Assembly: GCA_958510825.1 (NCBI GenBank)
Contig: OY294047.1
Span: forward strand, 43,298,006-43,362,005
Source of the DNA: Brachypterus glaber
Taxonomy: Eukaryota > Arthropoda > Insecta > Coleoptera > Kateretidae
Reading direction: 5' to 3'
DNA length: 64,000 nt
Within the stretch, counting starts at the first letter, position 1. Every line of letters starts with the position of its first letter. The notes beneath the pieces were generated by a model. The model worked only from the letters and a program-made list of their open reading frames with translations. It was not told the origin of the DNA and searched no databases. Below, piece by piece: positions 49,901-58,900 of this stretch. The position numbers were made by a program, and so were the translations under genes.

Positions 49901-52900
49901 AAATTTAGGTGTTTTGGTGTATAATACTTTTTTGCTCAGTTTTAAATGAAGAATAACCCTGCAGCATTAAAATTTTATTGGTGCTTTTTTTGTTCCCCAT
50001 TCAATACGTCATCTTCGAAGGGCCGTAGCTCCCTTAGGGCTCATTTCCGGACCAACCTTTATAGAAACTTTTTTTCATATTTTTGGATGTAGAATCACCT
50101 CTTAAATTTCGGTACGCGAGTTCTGGAACACCCTGTATGTATAATACATAAAGAACAAGAAAAAGAATTTAGATAAATTAAATTAAATAAAAAGACGGGT
50201 TAGCAAAAGATACAAATACAAATAAATGATAAAAGGTTTGCTTTTCTTTAATCGTTTCCTACTTTGGTAAGAAGCAGATTTAATATTTTCGCTTGTAGAG
50301 ATAAATTTACAACATGTTTTTATATAGTAAACAATTTAAGTATATTTACATTTTAAAAATAACTAAATTAACTGATAATGCGCCATTGAGACTGTTACAT
50401 ACAGTATGTCACTATAGGAAAATCGATGGCCAAATAGAAAAAATATAAAAGAAAAAAGTTTTTTTTTTCCATAATTTATACAAAATTCTGTTTGTCAACT
50501 AACATGAATACGAGTTCAACGACGGCCATGTTTAAAACTTCGAACAAATTTACGAGATTATTCGCCGCCATTCTCCAAATTACTGTCCTATTAAAAATTA
50601 CAGGTCTGCGCGGGCATAAATGGTGCAGTCTATGCTTGAGCGGATAAAATTCACCGGTCCAAGTCCGATTTGTGCATTCTGCGCGTTGTAGTTCTAGAGG
50701 TAGCGTACGGACACGGTACTCGACGATCAACGGGATCATGGCAGTAGAAGGTTCACTTATTATAGAATCCTTGGAAGGCAAATCATAGAAATCTGTTTTT
50801 GGAAAATAATGTTAAATAATTTTAAATTGCACATTATGCGTGATTCTGATAGTATTTCTCGTGCTGATTCCGTATATGTTTTAAGAACTCTCTATCTTTT
50901 TGCGTTTTGAAGAAAAAAACTAAAATCACAAAACACAAACATTTTTCGCATTTTTTAAATTAATATAGACATTTTGTTATAAGATAATAATAGTTATTTA
51001 TAATACAAGGGCGAAAAGTTAAGTTTTTCAATTGAGTAGGTTTTTAGAAGACGAGAGCCGGCCGATGAGGCCGATGAGGGTAATAAACCTATGAAATCGA
51101 AATTTAACTTTTTGCCAGTCTATTATACACTATTTTTTATTCGATTGTTACGAATTATAATAAATCATTAAAATATACTTAAGTTTAAATTGGAAAAAAT
51201 ATTTCTTTTTACTGTATTATTACTTATCTAGTTATCCATGACAAATTGATATAAAATCAAGTCGCTAAGAAAAACAATTGAATTGTTTTTTTTGCGTGCG
51301 GTTTAATTTTCAAATTAAAAAAAGCGATAGCTTGGTGATTAACTTCTGTTAAAATGTGTCTGTTATAAAAATAATAATACTTCTGAAACCGTCCTATAAA
51401 TATTATAAAAATTAAAATTGATTTTACAATTGAATTTTGTGTTTTTAATTTATTTTAGTAGATAGATAAAGATTAATCAGTTAACATATATTTTGAGGTT
51501 ATGTTATAGTTTTTTTTTATTTTGTATGAAATGATTATAATAACTGTATCTGGTCGAAACGAACAGTTAGTTTAAGACCAAAAGGTCATATTTCTTTATA
51601 AATATTACAGTAAAGGTAAAGCGTAATTCGTTTAAAAAGCTTAAAAATAACAAGTCTTAGCCGGCGAAAAAAACTCTTTGGCCCTAGGGCCACAAAGTTC
51701 AACTTTTCGCCCGTAAAAAACGAACAAAAAGTGTCGCTTTTAGAATCAATCGAATAAAAAATAACTTTCTTGGCTTAAAGTCCGATTCTCGTTCTCTATA
51801 GTGTCATATTGTAAAATTTTCGTGAACTTTTAAATATGGACGAAATATGAACTCTTATATACTAATGTATTTATAGTTTAAAAATTTAAACCATTTACCA
51901 AACTATTAACACAAGCAACATTTTCTATCGCCATCATTTATTTTTTGATAACATATCAATAACGTATCATACCGTATCAATGAGAGAGAATACCTTGATA
52001 GTATTGTTTTAAAATAACTAGAAGAATGTACACGATTTTAACACAATAAACATTAAATGATGGGAAAATGTGACAACTATTTGTCAATTTGACATATTTA
52101 AGGTCGAGAGCACAGTGATCCTCGAATAGATTTGTGCTCACAAAGATTAAGACCAAAAATTAATGCTAAATCCTGGTAGTGGATCATAGATATTTAGATC
52201 ATAGATATTTAGTGGATCAGTGTGCATGTGCTTCGCTGACACCGAGTCCGATCGGAGCCAGTCGGCCCCTTGCGAATGTTCCGCCGGCTCCGATCAGAGA
52301 CAACCTGTTTCCCATTAAACTTAGCCAGTATTGTCGGGTAACAGATATTACTTTGGACACTACTCAAAAAGTAATTTTTTCGTAATTAATACTACCCCAC
52401 TTGATATGTAAATAACACAGGCCCACAAAAATAATAAAGTTAGTTTTTTATAAACCAAACTATATTTTTTTACGTATTTTGGGCGCTGAAAACGAATATG
52501 GCAGTAAAAAAAAATTTTGACCCTCAAAATCTTGAGATATAGCGCACGTTGGGTTTTATGTATGCATTCAAGGCCAAAACAAAAATCCGCATGCTTTCAG
52601 AAAAAGCGTTTTTATGGAAATATTGCTAAATAAAAATGATTCATAACAAAACTTGCAGATTTTAAATATCTACCCTAGTTAATTTGTTACAGGGCGACAA
52701 ACTTCAAGTATGGCACTTTTTTGCGTTTTTCCGATATATTTCATTAAAAATTTTATATAAATAATATAAATACAGCCAAAAATTTAAATATGTAATATAT
52801 CTCCATTGTGTGTGGTTTTGAAACAAATCAGGGATCAGGGATGTCTTCTATTATCAAATTTGTTTAAATCGCTAAAAACAGTCTGGTTAAGGGTATCAGA

Positions 52901-55900
52901 CAATATTATGATATATTTCTTTGACAGGTGCAACTTTAAACCCCCCAGACTCCCCACCACTGGCCAAACAAAAATGTATGTATTTTTTTATAAAGCATAT
53001 ATATGTAGTAGTATTACATATATAAATTTTTGGCGGTATATGTATTATTTATATAAAATTTTTAATGAAATATATCGTAAAAACAAGAAAAAAGTGCCAT
53101 ATTTGGAGTTTGTGGGCCTGTAAAAAATTAACTAGGGTAGTTATTTAAAATCTGCAACTTATGGCATAAATCATTTTTATTTAGCAATATTTCTAAAAAA
53201 ACTTTTTCTAAAATCTTGCGGATTTTTGTTTTGGCCTTGAATGCATACAAAAAAAGCAATGTGCCCTATATCTCAAGATTTTGAGGGTCAAGAATATTTT
53301 TCATTACCATATTCGTTTTCAGCGTCCAAAAATACGTAGAAAAACTGTAGTCTGCTTTATAAAAAACAACTTTATTTTTTCTTGTGGTCCTGTGAAACTA
53401 TTCTACCCTCCTTAGTTAAAACGTCCTAAATAACATTGCTATTTTCCCTAAATATTTCGAATATATGGCCAAATTCCCTGACTTCCAGGTTTCAATCTCA
53501 ATTTCCCTGACTTTTTCCTGACTTTTCTGTTTTCCCTGACTTTTCTGTTTTCCCTGACTGGTGGGAATCCTGGAGAATAGATAAATATGGCATAGAACAA
53601 CCGGTATATGCAGAAGCCGAAAACGGCAAAAATGTTAGGACGTTTTAACTAAGAAGGTCAGTATTGCTTTAGCATTACTTACATTAATTTCCGAGGTGGG
53701 ATCGTTGCTGCTGCCGGCCTCGGGCGTGGAGGTCCCCGCCGCCCCGGCTTGCTCCAATGTGGTGGTGTGTCCATCCCGAAGCGGCAACGTGAGCTGTTCG
53801 AATATGCTCACGGACAAATCCGATCGAGTTTTCGATCCTTCCTGCTTGTTGCTCACATCTTTTTCCGTTCCTGAAAATTTTTGATACATATTTGGGCCGT
53901 GTTATGCAATAACACCCACATTGTGAAGTGACCAAAGAACTTTTACCTCAAGAAGTAATTTCAGACCAATGTTTATGAAGGTGTCATCTTTTTGTTTGTT
54001 TGTTTACATAAACGTACGCGATACTGCTTCTGGTGTAAATATAAGTATCGCTAGTTTTGACCTTCTGGTGACCAGAGCGATGTTGCGTAATTTTCACTTT
54101 ATCATTATGATAAATCTTTATACCTACATTAAAATTTTAAAAAACTACTATACTACGACACTTTAATTATGTTTGATAATGTAATATAATTAAATTTATT
54201 AAAATTAAACTACTAGTTCATATAAAACTCAAATAAAACTAATATTTCTTAAAATTTACAATAAAATATCTAAAGCAGGTGTTGCAACCGGCAACACTGT
54301 ATTGCTTGACAAAGTTTACGACATTAGACTGCGAGTTTACATATTCTCTCTCTCTCTTTACGCGTGTAAACAATAGTCACTCCCCACCAGCCCCTCACCG
54401 TAGTTGGTTCACGCTTCAAACAAAGCATACGGTAGATTTCATCATGTTCCTTCTTAAGGTAAAAGTTCTTTGGAAGTGACAGTAAATCCTTCGACTTTTA
54501 AATAACAACGTAGGTCATGTGATAAATCATTTAGCTGTGTAACTAGTTATCTTTTGTATTCTTTTTCAATATTTTTTATTTAAATTTTTGATACATATTT
54601 TGCGCATAAATGAAACAATAAAAATTTTACATGAAAATGATAAACAATTAGTTTTGAAATAATAATACACCTTGTATTCATTATTTTGACCTTTTTGTGG
54701 GTAATTTCCTAAATTAATTAAACGTAAATTTTATAAAATTTTATCAATTTTGGAAAAAAAAATCTTAAAAAATAAAAAGTTAAATGGTTAAATAGAGAAT
54801 TTTAAGCTCTTTTACCCATTTTCGTCCACCGTACTCATTTGGGTACACATTTTTAAACCGAGATTAGAGACATCTATGATTGTAAAGCCTAATTATTTTT
54901 ATATAAACATCTTAAATATAGTTTAATTCCCTCGCGTCGACTAAAAGTTGCCTTGCCACACTTCTCATCTTGGCACAACAAGGGTTGTCTAAAAAAATTG
55001 CACCTGTTTTCTGAGTTTACGTGGGTCTGCATTTTCGTAAATAAATACATTTTAAATCAATTTATTGTATTCTGTATGTCGATTATGTTTCATAAGACAT
55101 ACAACAACTTTAGTTTAGTTATTTTTTTAAAGAATAAAATCGTTTTTTTTGGATTTTTTTTTCCAGTTTGATTAAACGGCCATTGTACTTATTTGAGTAC
55201 ACTATTTTATTTATACCAAAAATTGAAAAAAAAAACTTTTTTTACTTTAATAGTTATTACAGTTTGACGCACGGATCTGTGGCTACGGGAAATGTTTGAT
55301 ATGTTTGGAATATGTGTGCAAGTGGGAGGCCCGATGTAGGCACGCACGCCTTATAACGCTCTTGACGGAAAGAAGAGAGCGCGAATGATTAATCCCCTTT
55401 TCGTCGGAGACTTTCTTTCATGCGGAGAACTATAGGACTTGTTGACATGTTAAATAATGTAGTTTTTATATAACTGATGTGCCTATGGGTCTGGTGGCCC
55501 AACATGGGTTAAAATGAACGTATCACATTACGCAGGGTGCGATTTAAAATAAAATAATTTAAAGTTAAAACCGAGGTTAAAAATATAAAGCTTTTTCCTA
55601 ATATTTCTACAAATTTCCGGTTTTCCCTGAATGCCTTATTTTTAAGATTAAACTATCTAATTTAATAAAAAAATCGCTTATTAAGTTGTTTTATGCTCCA
55701 ATGTACGCAAAAAACGTGAAAAATTAATTATCTCTCCAGTACGCATGTGCAAATTCTATCACAAATCGGAAAATAATTTTCTCGTTAATTTGAACAATAA
55801 ACCGACCGTAAGATTTGTTTTCTTAGACTTTGTGACAATGTGTGAAATGGGGAGGGGGGGGGGGTTAAAATCACAAAAAGTGTGACGTATTTAATGGACG

Positions 55901-58900
55901 ACCCCTAATATTGTTTCACTGCTTTTGAAAGATCAGGACAACAATATAATTTCTCTACTGCCCTGTGTTATATGCCCTTGACACGACATTTAAATATATT
56001 AATGTTATATTTAATGAAATCGCAATTTATCAAACGCAAAAGTGAAAATTTTAAAATTACAAGTATTGCATTTTACAGATCAATTATTTTACGATGTAGA
56101 AATAACAAAATTAATATGGATCAGCTGTTGCAGAAATTATTCACCTACAGAATAACTTTTTAAATTAAAACTGTAGATCTCTTAATTTATTTAATAAAGT
56201 CTTTTTTATTAACTCAACAGAAAAGTTTTCAAAGTAAATGCGAAAATCATCTGCGGCACTTGCTGTGTCTGTGCGGAGAAAATAACCGCGCCAAAGCGAA
56301 AGAACGCGAGAAAAATAATGTCGCAGATGCGTCTAGTATTTGTGAAAATAGCAATTTCTTAAAGGATTATCCAACATACGCCAAATATAAGAAAAAATAA
56401 TAGTTATTTATGGTACTAGTGGGTAAAGTAAGATATTGCCCATGAGAAAATTAACCTGCGAGGCGTCAGCCAAGCAGGTTAATTTTCGAGAGGGCAATAT
56501 CGGTTTACCCATGAGTGCCATACAAGGTTTTATCCAATAAATAGCTTAGGAATTCATATTTTTATTAAAAATTTTAATGACATTTACAAGAAAATAATTT
56601 TACAAGTGACAGTTGAGTGAGTAAAATAAATAATTATCCACTCAATAAAGTAAAAGCCACGCGGGGGTTACTATTGAGTTTATCTGTTTAAAATAAAGCT
56701 TGTAATTGTCTTATTATCTGTATGTATTGGATAATAGTTTTTTATTCAATTGTCATTCGATTTTAGGGGGCAGACAGTTGTCTGTCGCCTTGCTAACTTA
56801 AGACCTAGATCTAGTGTCTCTAGGTAGTACCTTAAAGTAAAATAATTGAAAGCTGTCATTAAAACTAATGGCATTTGACATTTACGTCAACTTTTTTAAA
56901 TAAATTGTGATATTCTAAATAAAAAATTGTGTACGAGACACGGACGAAAACGTTCTATAATAAAAGTTTTACTTGCATTTGTGTAAAATTAATTTTAAAA
57001 GTTTTTTGAACAAATATTTCAGAAGTATTTAAGATATCTTATTATTAGTTTTATTTGAAAATAAAAAGTTCATTGTCTTATGTTTAAACAACAATAATAT
57101 TGTTTTTCTACTATAACAATTAACAATTGCATATTTTATTTGCTTTTTAACAAATTTTCTACGCGATAAGGCATTTGCATACAAACTAAGTCTCATCAAT
57201 TTTCGCATTTTTACTTTTATTTTTAAATATTTTGTGACTCATATAAAACTAATCTTGTACCAAAAAGTACTATTTTATACCACTATATATTTTTATTACA
57301 TACTTTTTCATCATATAGAAAATGTGTTAAATACTTTTACATACACTGTAAAAAAATATTTGTGAATATTTCTTTATGCAAATTGAACAGTTTTTTTTGT
57401 ATTCTATTTCCCAATGCAGGGTATTAATCCTTATTTATAATGCATATCGTCCGCTTAGAGTGTTAACCTGCTAACTCCACTTTTGGACGAATTGCGTTTT
57501 TGATGCCGTTCAAAAGAGAGCATTGCAAAAAACAGGCAATTCTAACCTTTTCCCAAATATAACTTTTTCCATGATGCTAGTCGAAAAGCTGCTAACTCCG
57601 CCACTTCCAGCAGTTATTGCAAAGGTTTTTATTTTTAAAATGATTGTTTTTTGATGTTAAAGACAGTATTTTGTACTTTCACTTTATAAAATAAAAACCT
57701 TTGCAATAATTGCTTTATTTTTTGGAAAAACTTTACGTAAAACCTGCCACTCCTTGATGGAGATTTGTCTCAAAGGTAAGAAACCTGCAATCTCCTTTTT
57801 AATTCAATAAAAATCAAGCACAAATGATGCATCACACGACCCCCCTTTTCATTTAATAAAATTCCGCCCCATGCCCACATTTTAAGAGCTGAAAGTATCA
57901 AATATATGTTAAAAGATAGTTTAAGTTGTCTAATTTAAGATGAAGCTGAAGTTTGCAACGAAAATTATAGTATATTAAAGCACTTATTCCATAACACGTT
58001 TTTAGCGCACAAGTACTTTAGAAAACTCGCCGCAAGCGGCTTTTTTTCTAAACTTGTACTCGTGCGCTATAACTTATGCTATGAAACTAGTACTTTAATA
58101 TACTATTTGAATTTTCGTTGCAAAGAAACGTTGCAAACTTCGGCTTCATAATTTAAGATGTTTTTTCGCTAGAACTTGATTATATCTTTTAGTTTTCGAG
58201 AAAATCGCTGGGTAAATAGAGTTGGAACATATTTTTTTTTAATTTCAGTTTGTTTTATTGTTTTAATAAATATGTCCCCTGAAAATTACAAACCATGTCC
58301 TTACCTTGGGGTGGTGGGTTGTTTTGCTGGGGTAGGTTCTCTCCTTTCATGGTGTCCACCAACTGAGTGACCTCAGCTGTGGACAATAGACCCGTTCCTA
58401 CGCAAAGTACTTGAACCGCATTTAGGTACCGCTCGATTTGGGCACTATTCTGCTGGCTGTCACTGATGCAGTACTGAAGGGCACTTAACAGGTACTTTAA
58501 TAACACGCGGCATGCAGCACTGACAGTTTCTAGCTGACTAGCTGACACTGGAAATAATGAAAATATTGTATGCAAGATTGAACGATAGAGGACTGATTCA
58601 GTAATAAACGGCAAATTATTCCAACAAAAAAGTATAAGGATGTCCAGTAAATTGTCATTAATTTTGAGGGGTGATTTTACATAGGAAAATATGAAAAAAG
58701 TTACCATAATCATATGTCTAAAAATGCGTCATAAGGGAGCTTAGCCCCTTTGAAAGTGGCTAAAAAATTCGGTTTTTATTTAATAACTCAGGAACGCTGA
58801 GCTCCGTACAACGCATTTTTTGACATTTGTTTATAGGAACTTTTAATCATATTTTTCTATGTAGAATCACCCCTTAAAATTAATGACATAATTTACTGGA

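Noticed and set aside
50476..50781. Extra poe exon between exons 4 and 5
   Set aside because: Exons 4 and 5 join in phase 0 with continuous similarity. This frame has no good splice signals, and a degraded relative lies at about 225-290, so it is repeat-derived.
52806..53123. 105-codon plus-strand ORF
   Set aside because: It lies in the centre and right arm of the fold-back element at 52416-53394; the sequence is low-complexity and no family is recognisable.
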